A stretch of DNA of 64,000 bases from Pohlia nutans (taxonomy: Eukaryota; Streptophyta; Bryopsida; Bryales; Mniaceae): NCBI GenBank assembly GCA_022496805.1, contig CM040085.1:33509811-33573810 (forward strand), read 5' to 3'. The position numbers were made by a program, and so were the translations under genes. A model generated the notes under the pieces. It did not search any database. It saw only the letters and a program-made list of their open reading frames with translations, and was not told where the DNA came from. Positions within the stretch are counted from its first letter, which is position 1. The number at the start of each line of letters is the position of its first letter. Shown in pieces: positions 45,327 through 57,541 of this stretch.

Positions 45327-47293
45327 TCGAAGAAGATTATGGTAAACATACCCATTTCCACCCAACACTCAATCCCACCCTCATACACTAGAAACATACA
45401 TTCTAAAACACAAATGTGTACATCTGGTACATAAAGCAATAAAGGCATAATTGTTAAATGGATGGTAATGGATAATTATGTCTCCCTTAAGAGTTAGTAA
45501 ACTGACATTATTTGTGTCACTTTGTGGTCACTATGTATTAGTGTCTTACATTTAAAATTTTGATATGTACACTATAGTTAGTAATATAAAGCTATATTCG
45601 TTATATTGAGAATTTTTGCAGTCTCACTTTTATCCTCGACTAAAAGATAAACCATTTTATCTCTTTACTAGTATTTTTTATAAATAGGTAACAACACCAA
45701 CTTTCATAATTTCATTATAGAATCACTATTTGAGCATTATTATTTTTTGGTTTCAATTACTATTTTTAAAATGAATTTTTGAATAACTAGCATTCCATCT
45801 CAAAATCTGCGAAAGTCTCAATATAACAAATATGGCCTTCAATATGTAGTAGCATAAACAAGGTGACTTCAAAAAATCAAAAAACCAAAAAAATAAAATG
45901 TATGTTGTGGCCAAAGCAACAATAGAATACTTGCAAAGTTGCAATAGTAAGTTCAGTCCGTGGTTGAATGAAAAACATTATAATAGAGTACTTTGGATAA
46001 TAAAGAATACTTGGCATGAAGAGAAAACTTTAAACAAAATCCTTTGGCTAAATTATTTGAGAAAGAAATGACTAGGTGAACTGCTTAGTCAACAAATACC
46101 ATTACTACTATTGAAACACACTTTTACAATATATTGTTGATGGTATTAAAGTTTTAGTATGTGTACAAATGCATATAATTTCAACTACTAAATGAGCATC
46201 CATAGTACTTTAAAGTAATGAGATGTTGCCTCCATTTGTTTTTCAATTGAAACATGTATACGAACCTTGATTTTATTACCATATACTTGTGATGTTGTGA
46301 AATTCAATCTAAATTCCAATCTTCTGAAGTATAGAAAAATAATTCATTTTGACATTATAAGTGTTGTAATTGCATTTGAAATGCACTTGACAATACCTAT
46401 GGCATCTCATAACAAATATAATTAATATATATTAAAGGTAAGTGATTCTAATTTTTTTGAAAATCATTTAAGAATAATTTTATAATCAAAATCTCTTAGT
46501 GTTTGATGAATCTAATTGGTAATTAAAATTGGATTTTAGATTCTCTTGACATGTATTTTTTAAACATTTTATGAAAAAACTATGAATTTTCAAAGTATTG
46601 ATAATGGGTGCAAAAAAATTCAACCCTAGGTCCTCATGTTCATAAAAGTGTACATTATTGACAAGAATTTATAAGAATAAATTTTAGCTAAGGGTAACAA
46701 TTAGATCACTTACTTTACATGATTTGAGGTACTAAAGAATTTTTTAATTTTAGTAAAAGGTTTATATTGTATTTGTAAAGTATTTGCTTGCGAAGTGAGT
46801 GTCCTCCATCTATCTTCTATATCGCTATAAAATTGGAAAATAGGATATTGATTTTTTTGACATAGAACTCTAAAGGACCAAAGTCTTAAAATGATCTTTC
46901 TAGGATTTTGAGTATATCTTCATAATTAGACTTTTTGGTATTATTTTCTGAATAATAAAGAAGTCCCAATAATCAACATTTGATGAATAATTGAATTTCA
47001 AAGAATTCTAACTTGTAAGTCATATGTCATAAGGTTTTTTGTGAAAAAAAATATTTAAAGGAAGCTAAAAAACATCTAAAAATCATTAAATTAAAGATCA
47101 TTGTTGGTTAAATCGATTTTTAAATGGATAGCTTTGATTCATTCTAATTTCATTTGTGAGGTGAAAAGAATGAAGATTTTAATTTACAAGCAACTAGGGC
47201 ATTGTGTTTAGAAAAAGAACATAGGGTGTTCATTTTTAAATCACTATGTTTACTAAATTAGTAAATTGCTAATAACTCCAACTCAATCCCAAT
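45327..47293. other. long AT-rich stretch, nothing recognised
   Basis: About 2 kb at very high AT content, with only short open frames that resemble nothing. It may be old, eroded repeats. Confidence 0.4.
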
Positions 47294-47649
47294 ACACCAA
47301 TTATCTTATTCAATCCAACTCGGACTAATAACGAAAACTTGGACTCATTGGGGAATTAGAAGAAAGTTTGAGTTGGATTAATTAAAATAACTCATAGTAA
47401 TTGTGGTAATGTAGGTATAGTGTGGCTATACTATCACTTTTTTATCCATATTTCTATGAATTTATCATGCCAAATATGAATAAAATAATCTTGACATTGC
47501 TATTTTTAGATTTTTGGAAAAATAACACTATATTATTATATTATTATATTCTCATACTAATTTCAATAGTTCATACCATAATTAGTTCAAGGATTTGTAA
47601 AAAAACTCAGACTGATTGTAGTTTTCATAGTAAATAAGATAATGGTGTA
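47294..47649. mobile_element. element V2
   Basis: ACACCAATTATCTTATT and AATAAGATAATGGTGT are inverted ends. The interior is the reverse complement of parts of V1 (28861-29632), around the GTTGGATTAATTAAA and TAGTAATTGTGGTAATGTAG region. Confidence 0.6.
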
Positions 47650-48585
47650 CGTAGTGAGAATGTTCAAAGAAATCACTTATTAGTGTAATTCAAATAACCC
47701 TTGCAGGAAAAGGGTACGTAAACGGGGCTATGAAATAATACCATATTCATAAATATTCAATAAATTTTAGAATATTATAATCATATTCCATTTTTGGGTA
47801 TATTCTCCAAAATGAATTTATTTGGCGCTATTTTGAATTTTCTTGCTTTTAAGATTTTCAAATTTCATCTTGAATCAAATTAAATAACCCCTTTCTTTCC
47901 CCTCACGTGGTTTTTAATATTTTTAGGCAGTGATTCCTCAGAGTGAGAATGCTCTACTAGACAATGTACACCTTAAGTTTTTCTCTTCTAAAAATATAAA
48001 AAATCATATTCAAAGAAGAAGTTCAAAGAAGTTAAAGAATCATTTTTGAGAAGAAATGCCATAATTGTTTGCAAAATAAAACCCTACATAACTTTCATCT
48101 TATGATATTTTTAGAATAATTCAAAGCTTTCCATGTATATATAGATTGTTCAACTATATTTTCTTTTTTCAATTTCCTTTGTAAGAAAAAGCAAAAAAAA
48201 ATTGTGGTTGCATAAGGGGCCCGTATTTTGACAAAAAACAAAGAAATGTTATAACTTTTGCAATATTTATTGAAATCACAGGAAATAAAGTTTGACATGA
48301 AGATTATGATGATTAGAAGTTACACTTAAAATCTTAAAAATAAATAAGAAAATAGAAAGTCCCAAAAACATGCCTCAAATTCCAGAAAACTTGCTTTGGG
48401 ATTCAAAACAATTTAGGGTTTAACTATATATGTATGATGTGGTCAGTGATTAAGACATGTGGACTTACAACTTGTTCAAAATAAATAAAAAATCTTTTAT
48501 GATTTTCTTCTACAAATTATTATGTTCATTTTTTTTTCATTTAATTATTTTTTACAAAAACCCATAAAATCCCAATATGCATGAA
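47650..48585. other. AT-rich stretch with half an L-type element
   Basis: GGGGCTATGAAATAAT at 47725 followed by ATTCATAAATATTCAATAAA resembles one arm of element L; the second arm was not found. No gene supported. Confidence 0.35.
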
Positions 48586-48961
48586 TTAACCCTTAAACGT
48601 CAAGAGGGCCTGAATGGGGCAGCCCGGAAGGAATCTAAATTTTTTTAGGAAAAAAAAAAAAAAAAATTTGGCAAAAACGGCTCTGCAGTGCACTGCTGGC
48701 TAGCACTGTAGCACTGTAGCACTGCGGCACTGCTGAACTTCAGCTGCCCCAACCTCAAAACTTGTTCAATTTGATAACTTTGATTGCTTACCAACGATTC
48801 CACAATCTCTCAAATGAGGCGAAAATTTGGAATCTAGATCGCTTTTTCAGTAGCTTTCCAACGCAATAAGTCTCGCTTGATTTGGTTGAGAAATGAAACT
48901 TTTTCCTCAATTATTCCTTTATAACAAGCCCGTGGGGCTTGCTTTGACGTTTAAGGGTTAA
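48586..48961. mobile_element. TTAA-type element A5 (complete)
   Basis: TTAA CCCTTAAACGTCAAG at 48586 and CTTTGACGTTTAAGGG TTAA ending at 48961 bound 368 bp. It is the best preserved A-family copy. CAAGCCCGTGGGGCTTG at 48925-48941 is a subterminal hairpin with a 7-bp stem. Confidence 0.9.
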
Positions 48962-50294
48962 GATAAAAACCACTCAGACTCACTATCACTACCACACTCT
49001 CACTCATTGCACCTTTCACCCATACACAAATTTTAAACCTAATTTTAAAGCTAATGAACCATAAACAAATTTTAAAGCTAATTCTATATATGTAAAAAAG
49101 AAGTTTGAATTTACCTATAAAATTTTGGATTTTCATGTTTTTTTGGATTTTTTTTATTCCACATGTTTTGCAATAGGTAATGTGGACAATGATAGAGAGC
49201 TAAAAGTTGTGCCAGTGTTGCGACTGAATTTTGTTATGGCCTTAAAAAGAGTAGTACGCTCTCTGCAAAATCTATCAGGGACATAACTTCTCCATCCTTT
49301 AGGTTAGCCAAACAATTCCTACATTCTTTATCTTGCCAGCTAGCCATAAATTGATGCATCACAAAGTGAGCAATCTTGGGCTTCTAAAGCAAATGCTAAG
49401 AAGGAACGTGTGCTAGTGAGTGTATACTCTAAATGAATGACAATCTTTGATTTAATTTTCCATATGATTATTTATCTAAATTTGAATATGAAGTCGTTGA
49501 ATTATTTTCAAATATTATCAAGTATATTACAATAGTATAGAGCATAACGATCTTTAGGGGAGTACTATCGTATCTGGAGCATCTGAAGGATCTGCATCTA
49601 CAGTGCCTTAGAATTGCGAGCATCTTTGAGGATCTACAATAACTTCAGCTAGGCCAAGTAACGAGGGTTGGAAAGTTGAACTGTTTTATTAGTACTTTAC
49701 ACTATAGCGCCACTGTAGAGAAAGGGTGTGGAGCAAGGGCTGAAGAACGTTATGCATTTTGAATCAAGACACTTGTCCATTAAAAAATTCATAGCTTATA
49801 TACTTTTACACATCTAAGTTTTAAAACCAAACCATGTCTTGTAAACTTGACGTAAAAGTATCCAGGCAATGAACAAAGTATTTATTTTTATGTAATTTGA
49901 AAAAAATACACAATTTTCATATTCAAATCTTATACTCTCCTAGTCCCTATGGAAATAGGAATTAATACTCTATGTAGATTAAATTTAAAAAATTATATAT
50001 CTATATTTATATATTTATATATTTATATAAATATTCAAGTCTAAGGCCAAGTTCAAATCAAAATCAATAAACAACAGGAAGCCAATTTTGATTACTGTAC
50101 AAATTCTATATATAAAGAAGAATATAACTCATGTACAAATCAACAACTTCGTTTGATAAATTTTATTATTCTTTATTCAATATTCATCTTTTCCATAAGC
50201 TTTGTACCATTAGCAAATAAAATAAAATAAATAAATAAATATATTTATTTATTTGTAGACAACTTTCTTTATACAATTTGTACTTGGTTTGGTT
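48962..50294. other. AT-rich intergenic stretch
   Basis: No supported gene. Short ATAA/TATTT repeats occur near 49998-50030 and 50218-50250. Confidence 0.35.
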
Positions 50295-50790
50295 TTAACC
50301 CCTAAAAGCCTGAGGGGTATTGGAAAAAACACAGGTGTGTTATAATATGTATCTTCCATATGTTTGATGAAGTTTTGTTAATTGAAAAAATGTAGGGTAT
50401 CATCTCCACAAATTATCCATATAGCCAAGCTTCTAAAAAAGACTTTAGATATTTTTTTAATGAATTCAAAGCATTAACCTTTCAAAATTGTATAAATTAT
50501 AATTTTAACTTTTAAAGTTTAACATTTAGCATGATTAGTTTTAATTAGTTTATCTACTATAAACTTCAAAAAAGCAAAAGAAATGATGGAAGAGACATCC
50601 TCACTTTTTCTAAATAGCAAATTTTATAACACTAAAACAATGTTGTGGTGATCCACTTTGAAAAATTCTCCCAGTGTTGTTTAACTCGGATTGACATAAT
50701 TCAAAGTGCGTTGGAAAGTAGACTTAATGTAGTATTTTTAAATTAAAAAAAATTAAAAATTAAAATAAAATTTAGCAACCAAAAAATGAT
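50295..50790. mobile_element. TTAA-type element B3, right end lost
   Basis: TTAA CCCCTAAAAGCCTG at 50295 begins a body clearly homologous to B2. Similarity fades in AT-rich sequence near 50740-50790 and no right terminus is present. Confidence 0.7.
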
Positions 50791-52031
50791 CTCTCAGGAG
50801 CTCAAGGTTGAAAGCATTTCATCTCTAATTTGTAACCCAAAAATTTGTGCACCTTTGAAAAATAAACTCAAAATGCTTTTGGGAATTTTAAAAATAAATT
50901 ATATAATACATCTGATTCATATACATTGTCTGTTAAGAAAAAAAACGTTATTAAAAAAAATTCACAAATTCAACACTTACAATTGCTAAGATTTACAAAA
51001 ATTCAATAAAAGAAGTCAATGTTATTCAATTGAACTTTGCACTTGTATACATGTTTAATACATACCTTGGTTAATCCCTACATATACCATGGTGTCCGTA
51101 GAATTGATGATTTAAGAAAAATCATCATAAAGTACTATTCAGAAAAATATTTTGGAACAGATATACAAATGAAAGTTCTAGATTTTGAATTTTAGATTCC
51201 ATTTATACGGTTCAATTCATCAATACTATCACCAATATTTAATTATAAAATTTGAAAGTTAAAATTAAAAATTTCTTCTAAATTTGATTGCAAATAAAAT
51301 TTTAATATTTTTGGAAGAATATTTGTTGGAATGAATTTGAAACGAGATACTCTTAACGTGGTGATTCTTTGAAATTTTTGTGTTCTTTAAATCTATGACC
51401 TCATATTTGTACAATAGAGTTTTCCGCAAACTCGATGTCACTTTCAGCCTCAGTTTTATTGAAATTTTGGGAAAAGTAAATTGAGTGAAGTTCATTAATT
51501 AGCAAAAAAACAAAGCATGCGCTGCATGAGCCGGTGGTGGAGACAGAAGCATTGATTTGGATTTGGCAGAAGCGTAAAGCTAATTCGGGGACATCATAGG
51601 TGGAGTTAAAGCTTGGGGCTCCCTAAATTAATTAAAATTGATTGAATCAAGAAAACTAAGGGTCTACAGTTTTGGGCACCGTTTTTGGAGCCTTGAAACT
51701 TCACACCTCCAGTTTTTTAAAAGCAACTGACATGTCTACTTTTATTGAGTTCTCAACCATAGTTTTCGCAAACTTTGGTCCAATCATCCCTCTTTTACAG
51801 ACTTTGAGGATAACTCTAATATGTTCTGATTATGAAACCCCATAATTGCGTTGAAGATCCAACGCACTTCTTGTACATCTTCAAAAGTCAACCGTGCATA
51901 CCCGACCAGTATTGTGGATTGCCATTTAGCTCGTGAATCGCGAAACAAATCCATATGCTGATCGATCTCTTAAGTTATTTTGCAGACGTTTCTCTCTTTA
52001 GGAAGACAGTCCACATGTGGCGGATAGTCAC
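50791..52031. other. AT-rich stretch with an eroded D-family remnant
   Basis: About 51160-51330, read in reverse, resembles the right half of D1/D2 (the ATTGGTGATAGTATTG and ACCGTATAAATGG region). No termini are left. No gene supported. Confidence 0.35.
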
Positions 52032-52250
52032 TACACTAAATAGTGTATTTAGTGTGAGATAATTATAAGATTTGAAAATGTTATAGATTTTTACTCTCGA
52101 CAAAAAAATTACCAAAGACATTGATTCCAATACTATTGAAAAATCCCCATCTTGACCAATATAGAGGGTAAAAAAATTGGTCAACAGTAAAAACTTACAA
52201 CATGTTTATGTAAATTAGTGTATCTCACACTAAATACACTATTTAGAGTA
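52032..52250. mobile_element. small inverted-repeat element, 30-bp ends
   Basis: TACACTAAATAGTGTATTTA plus GTGTGAGATA at 52032-52061 is mirrored at 52221-52250 with one mismatch. Each arm is itself partly palindromic (CTAAATAGTGTATTTAG). Confidence 0.7.
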
Positions 52251-52885
52251 CCGTGCCCTCCTTCCACTACAAGATCTCCTACACTGCAGTTTGGGATTAT
52301 TGAACTTACGGGCATTGAACATATTCAAGCACTCAATCAGTCTAAAGAATACTGAATCGATAAGACAAGAAAAATGTACTGCTCATGGTGTGAACATTAT
52401 AGACCTCGCAAAGCTGACCATCACAACATGACTGTCGTTCCCTTTCACGAAAACTTTCCACGTTTTTCACAAATTCGTCTAAATATCGTGTCAATAATTA
52501 GATATATCCTACAAATTTAGTAAACATAAATGATTGAAAGTTCTTTAATATATTTTGTTGTGAATGTTTTTTTTTATAAAAGTTGGATAGTACAGCAGAA
52601 ATCTTGTGCAAACCACAATCACGTCCACCTACATAATGACAATCTACGTACAAGTCAATTAGCTTCCCTAAATGTGATCACATCCTGAAGATTGTCGATC
52701 ATCAACAAATTTACTGTGCTCACAGTCTAATACATATCAAAAGCAACCCACTGCACCTGACACATCAAATAATCTGAGCTAAAACAGACAAAGCTTTCAC
52801 ACTATGAACATGCCAAGAAACCTCAACTAAAATCTACCGATGGAGTAGGAGAGTTTGTCTGCGACTCCCCGGTGAACCATGAGTT
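52251..52885. other. intergenic stretch, nothing recognised
   Basis: No supported gene or bounded repeat. A minus-strand frame ending at 52823 starts in the 46-bp duplicated region and continues NNSWFTGESQTNSPTPSV; it may be the last exon of the neighbouring damaged gene, but this is unproven. Confidence 0.3.
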
Positions 52886-52931
52886 ATTACCTGTAACAAA
52901 AAAAGAACGAGTTCCACCGCAGTCAGGTCCA
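52886..52931. repeat. 46-bp perfect inverted duplicate (left copy)
   Basis: This 46-bp sequence, beginning ATTACCTGTAAC and ending CAGTCAGGTCCA, is identical, in reverse complement, to 54407-54452. In minus orientation it reads like an intron end (T-rich tract, GTTACAG, then GTAAT). Confidence 0.9.
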
Positions 52932-53131
52932 CAGAACAAAACAAATCTCACCATGTAGGCAGGACTTCCCACAGAGCAGCTGCAGGTATACGGTACACGA
53001 GCAATCAATTTCGAAACAAGCTGTTTCGAGTACAATCATTGCAATAAATAATATTCTGAAAGACAAGTGGTGCCCTGTATTTAACAAGAGCTCAAGTTTG
53101 AGAGTTACCTTCAAAGAGATTGAGAAGGAAG

Positions 53132-54440
53132 TTACATAATGAGACAGTTGGGACATCTCACGCGACTTTTCACGGATGAGGCAGAAGTATCTGTTGCCTC
53201 TGCAGATCTTGTCTCGAACCGAGGGACACAGAATTCCAATTCAAATTCATCGCTATCCTCAATCGGCACAATTGCGATCTCCTTGAACACTCGGCAATCG
53301 TCGCTACTGAAAACTTTCCTGAAATCTCTCCTTTCCAAAACAATCCAGTATTCACGATATGTAGCATTTAGATCAATAGGAAGATTGTAAGATTTCAAAT
53401 GATCCAGTCTAGTTAATGTCCTATATAGTCCTGCATTCCCCTCTTTTATAGTTAACGATCCTTTGGTTTTATTAATCACCTTACAAGTCTTCATATCCAA
53501 CTTCGGATCCAATATCCAACAGACCGCTGTTAGTTCCACCCTCCGATTACCCACTTGTCGCAGAGGATGACAAAATATGACAAAACAAAAAGTGCTGTGA
53601 AAAACAACAGTCCCACCAAGACGGCTATCTTCTTGAACTAAAAAATGCGCTCCTCAAAAATTGGGGTTTCAATCTCCTTTACATCATCCTTGAAACTAAA
53701 CTTCTTCCCCTTCAGCGGAAGTGTTTCGATTAATTTCGAACACGCCTGAATGTCAATCCACAAACCATGCTTAAACTTACTGAAAGGGAAGTGCCAGGGG
53801 AGGTGAATTCCTCGTTAGAAACCGCATGACTGGTGCATGTAAACCACTAACTTGTAAGCAGTAACAATACTGGTACATACTAGGAAACTTGATTCAGATA
53901 CGATGTCTAGATCATGATGCAAAATATAAAGCAGCAAACTTGACAAAATATAATACTAATGATTCAAAGCATCCGCCTTGGCTAGTTCACGATTTGATCT
54001 GCAATATACACCTAAATTCTTGATGAGAACACAAAGTATGTACATGCGTTGAAGACTAACCTGGAAATAAGCCCTCTCCCTAATGACTGTTTGCTCCGAG
54101 TCTCGTATGGTCATAAATTTATCCAAGAGCGCGATGATGGTGACTACTGCAGCGATCACTGACAAACCGCTTGGGACCCAGATTTTTCCACACTGTGACT
54201 TGCTCTGAGACAACTGCGACACGGCGGTGAGCACTACTCCCTGAAATACACTAAAAAACCCAACTATGTTGAAGACCTGGGTTACTACGTCCGATTTCCT
54301 CTTCTCTAAATCGTCCACATTGCTCTTATAAAACTTCTCTTGTCGAATCCAATCCGCGAAAGCTGCTTTCAGCTTCGGGTCAAGTTCGATGTGTAAGATG
54401 TTTTCTTGGACCTGACTGCGGTGGAACTCGTTCTTTTTTT
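53132..54440 (-). pseudogene. decayed gene for an unrecognised membrane protein
   Basis: Three codon-like blocks lie in order on the minus strand. Block 1 (about 54440-54062) reads VQENILHIELDPKLKAAFAD, DWIRQEKFY, then two membrane segments (FNIVGFFSVFQGVVLTAV and GLSVIAAVVTIIALLDKF), and ends at RERAYFQ with a GTTAGT donor. Block 2 (about 53780-53560) reads KFKHGLWIDIQACSKLIETL, then EERIF, a stop TAG, then a third membrane segment, IAVLVGLLFFTALFVLSYF. Block 3 (53554-53132) reads RVELTAVCWILDPKLDMKTC to RFETRSAEATDTSASSV, in another frame. The phases between blocks do not agree with obvious splice sites and block 2 has an internal stop. I do not know the family. A 45-bp intron around the stop is conceivable but very short. 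Confidence 0.5.
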
Positions 54441-54452
54441 GTTACAGGTAAT
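54407..54452. repeat. 46-bp perfect inverted duplicate (right copy)
   Basis: Identical to the reverse complement of 52886-52931, 1.5 kb away. Here it covers the codons NEFHRSQV just upstream of block 1 of the damaged membrane-protein gene. It is followed by a stem-loop, TAATTGGCTC (54450) facing GAGCCAATTA (to about 54495). Confidence 0.9.
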
Positions 54453-54495
54453 TGGCTCCTACTGTGGACCTGTGACTACAGTCAGAGCCAATTAC

Positions 54496-54900
54496 TGCAC
54501 TGCTCCAGTCTCAACTCCAGGAGAATCACCTCCCACGCTACCCCCTCCAGGAAGCTCTCCAGGTTGTCTTGCACCTTCTACACTAGAGTCGGCCATGCTA
54601 GGGTTGGCCCATAGGCATCTGGCGTAAGTTAGCTTCCTAGATGCGTGCAACGAGAAGAGAGCCCATGGAACGATGGAGTGGGAAGTTGGTTCTAATTAAG
54701 TGTATAAAACTACGGTGAGGGGCCACCACTGTGTACCATATAACTTAGCGGAGCATAACTTTGAATCTGGACGTACGTGTCTCTACAGTAGCTCAATTCA
54801 TTCATGTGTGAGAGGACAGCCTGGAAAATCTGGGGATGCGTGGCCACGTCGTATGGCGGAGCCTGAACTTCGGAAGCTCTTGTCTAACTTTGGAATGAGA
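54496..54900. other. intergenic stretch with Pro/Ser-coding-like segment
   Basis: A plus-strand frame, 54406-54627, is Pro/Ser-rich (APVSTPGESPPTLPPPGSSP) but has no recognised domain and starts inside the duplicated 46-bp block. I would not call it a gene without transcript data. Confidence 0.3.
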
Positions 54901-55180
54901 TACCGTAGTAGGAAGGCAGGGTCGGCACTTTCATGTCGAATAATTAATTAAATTTTGAAAAGTAGGGGTCGGCACTTTCAAAAATAATTATTAAAAATTC
55001 GGCTATTAATAACTAACATTGAATTTTACTAGCGGCTACACGTTTTCCTTTGTTTTTTGTCTACAATTTTTGTTGACTTCATTTTTGTTGATTTCGACAA
55101 AATACTTGATAAATTTATTTATTTTTTCTGCATTTTTTTGGGGAATTATTTTCTGCCGACCCTGCCTTCCTGGTACGGTA
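54901..55180. mobile_element. element T3
   Basis: TACCGTAGTAGGAAGGCAGG plus GTCGGCA and the inverted TGCCGACCCTGCCTTCCTGG form the ends. The design is like T1 and T2 (TAGTACCATAGCAGGGTCGCC), but with GGAAGG in place of CCATAG. Confidence 0.6.
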
Positions 55181-55596
55181 GTGTACTTCATCTGATGAAA
55201 AACAATTAAAAACGCCCGTGCGAAGTGGATCCGGCAGTTTTCCGTCACACAACGCCAGATCATCAACCAAGTCACCGATGGATTTCTCTAAATCCCCCGG
55301 TGGTCTTGAATGAATGGGGACAAAAATGCCCCCTATTTTTGTTCGGTTCAGGGCCCCTATTTTCGGTTTGTTTCTAAAAAACAACCCCCTCCTTCAATGG
55401 TTTTTTATTCCCAAATAGGTCCCCTTAGGATAAATTGAGGCCGTAGGCCACAAATTTGCAAAAAAAAATTCCAAAAAAAGCACCGAAGGTGCCCAAAATG
55501 GAAATTTCAGAAAAAGGAGGGGTGGATGAATAGTGCCCCGCATTCAAGACCACCGGGGATTTAGAGACGGGGATCACCGATCAGCATTCTTCACCC
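55181..55596 (-). pseudogene. coding remnant split by a MITE
   Basis: Joining 55596-55582 to 55279-55181 on the minus strand gives MLIGDLVDDLALCDGKLPD, PLRTGVFNCFSSDEVHY, which reads like protein. The element 55280-55573 interrupts it after MLIG, and T3 cuts it at the other side. No family recognised. Confidence 0.35.
55280..55573. mobile_element. hAT-like MITE with 8-bp duplication
   Basis: TCACCGAT is present on both sides (55272-55279 and 55574-55581). CTCTAAATCCCCCGGTGGTC and its inverted partner GACCACCGGGGATTTAGAG follow within a few bases of the ends, and CATTCAAGAC / GTCTTGAATG continue the arms. An 8-bp duplication fits hAT. Confidence 0.65.
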
Positions 55597-56230
55597 ACGT
55601 TCGCGGGTTACCTGTTCCGAGTAATGAATCTCAGATTCTGATGAAAATCTACTACTGTACGAGAGTTAACCGAAAAGAATGTTGAACTTTTGTGGATGAG
55701 TTTTTTTGTGGGATACTTTTTCAGTCAACTAGTCAATTTCCTTAATTTTACCAAACTAACTGGGTTTTTTAAGAATATATTCTATATATTTCTTTTATAA
55801 ATACTAAATATAACTAATTTTTAGTCATTTAGTCCGGTCTTTTGCATTGATTCTTGAGGTTCAACATTTCAACCAGTTATTTCGGAAAATCAATCAGCTG
55901 ACTTGTAGGTTCTTCCCAAACGATCGAACTCACCTTAAACTCGTTTTGAATTCAAAAAGACTGCAAAACAAGTTTATGGTGAGTTGGAGAATAATCTAAA
56001 GCAAGGCCTTACACCGTCGTGCAGTCTAGAATTCATGACCTCCCCAATACTAGGAGAAAGTTCCCACAAGTTCCCCCAAGCCTAAAGGACTATTCACAAA
56101 GGGATCAAGGGACTATTCACGAACAATGCTTGTTAGAATCTGTCATTATTAGGAGGGAGACTCACCTTACAAGTTGAAAATCACAGGGTTTGTTTTCGGA
56201 TAACTCTATTGTATGGTCCCGGGAACGACC
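55597..56230. other. intergenic stretch
   Basis: No supported gene. GTTCCCACAAGTTCCC and AGGGACTATTCACGAAC/GGACTATTCACAAAG are short direct repeats near 56053-56130. Confidence 0.3.
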
Positions 56231-56237
56231 TTAACCC

Positions 56238-56814
56238 TTAACTCCTAAACGTTCAATCACCAGAAAGTGGACGATGTACAAAATCAAACATAGTTGTTCA
56301 TCCGTCATTGACTTTTTGCATCGTGGATTTTTAACTATATATTTTATGGGAAATTAGCTTCATGCATGTGTGATCTGATTAGAAAGGGGAGGATTTGTGA
56401 AATTTTTATGCCTAATTTCATGTTGTAGTGATTCACCCAAAATTTCGAAGATTTCAGTGTAAAAGTGCTTTTAAAAAAGTCAGCTTATAAAATTAAGCAA
56501 CCAAAACTCTCCAAAAATCACTACACTTAGAGTATTAAATTTCAACCAATCACAAAAAAAATTCATCCACAGATTGTCAATATCTTATGAATTCGTAATC
56601 AAATTACAAAAGAATTTTCAATTTCAACTTTCAAATTTATACAAATATTGGTAATAGCAATCGCAGATCTAACGATAGGGACACAATCTAAAATTTATAA
56701 TGAAAAAATCTTTTTTCATACACCAAGTTCAAAATATCCCTCTAAATTGCATTTTATAATGCACCTTTGCAAAACTGCCTAATTTGGAGAGGAGTGAGGA
56801 CATTCAAGGATGAA
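56238..56814. mobile_element. TTAA-type element D3
   Basis: TTAA CTCCTAAACG at 56238 follows another TTAA CCC (56231), so it appears to lie inside a terminus of a lost element. The right end GGACATTCAAGGATGAA is a mutated GGACGTTTAAGGGTTAA. The body is homologous to D1. Subterminal hairpin CCAGAAAGTGG at 56260-56270. Confidence 0.75.
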
Positions 56815-57541
56815 ACATCTGGTCTATGATCATAGAATCATGTTTTACCTGTCACACTCACTTTTGTCACTATAAATAAAATAAGAATTCCATTTTATAT
56901 TTTTAGTAGATGAAACTATGTGTCTACTCCAAATCATGAAATTTTCATAAATTCAGGTGAAAAATAGAAATTACTATGCGAATATTTAGAAGTGATTTGA
57001 AAGAAAATTCAGATCAATTAGAAAATGTACTAGAAAAATCTAATTTTTTAACCAAAGGTGTAAATTACAATGAAGAACATTAAAGGAAATGAAAATCATC
57101 TATGTTTCTAAATTTAGATTTTTTTGCTACATTGTGCTAATACAGGTCGAACTTGTAACTCGAATAAAACACTCAATTTTCAGATTTTTCCAAAAATTCA
57201 AAGTGGAGTAGAAACAAGACTTAGTAAGATTTATTTTGTTAGTTAAGCTTGAATGCAATAAAACTCATTTTCATGGCCTAAATTTAGTTTAAGTAAGAAA
57301 AACATAGAAATCCAAAATACACTACATGGTCAACCGTTTTTACTACTCTTTCTGTAGTTGTGACCCCATGTAAATTCCAAAAATAGCTTGAATGATCTGA
57401 ATTTACCTTGAAGAGGTAGCATGACCAACAAAAATCCTTTGCGAAAATAATTTGATGAAAACAATCCATGTAGCAGTTGGAATTGAATAGTGAATTGCAT
57501 TCATAAGCCATTTTTGGCCTCTCCAAACGTTTATGGATTAA
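56803..57541. mobile_element. TTAA-type element E2 (inverted copy of E1)
   Basis: It is the reverse complement of E1 over its whole length. The right end is CAAACGTTTATGGA TTAA (57538-57541). The left end is merged with the D3 right end, so the exact border is uncertain. Confidence 0.75.

Noticed and set aside
53596..53690. 45-bp intron removing the TAG in the membrane-protein block
   Set aside because: GTAAAG and TTTTTTAG are present and would keep the frame, but such an intron is shorter than plant introns normally are.
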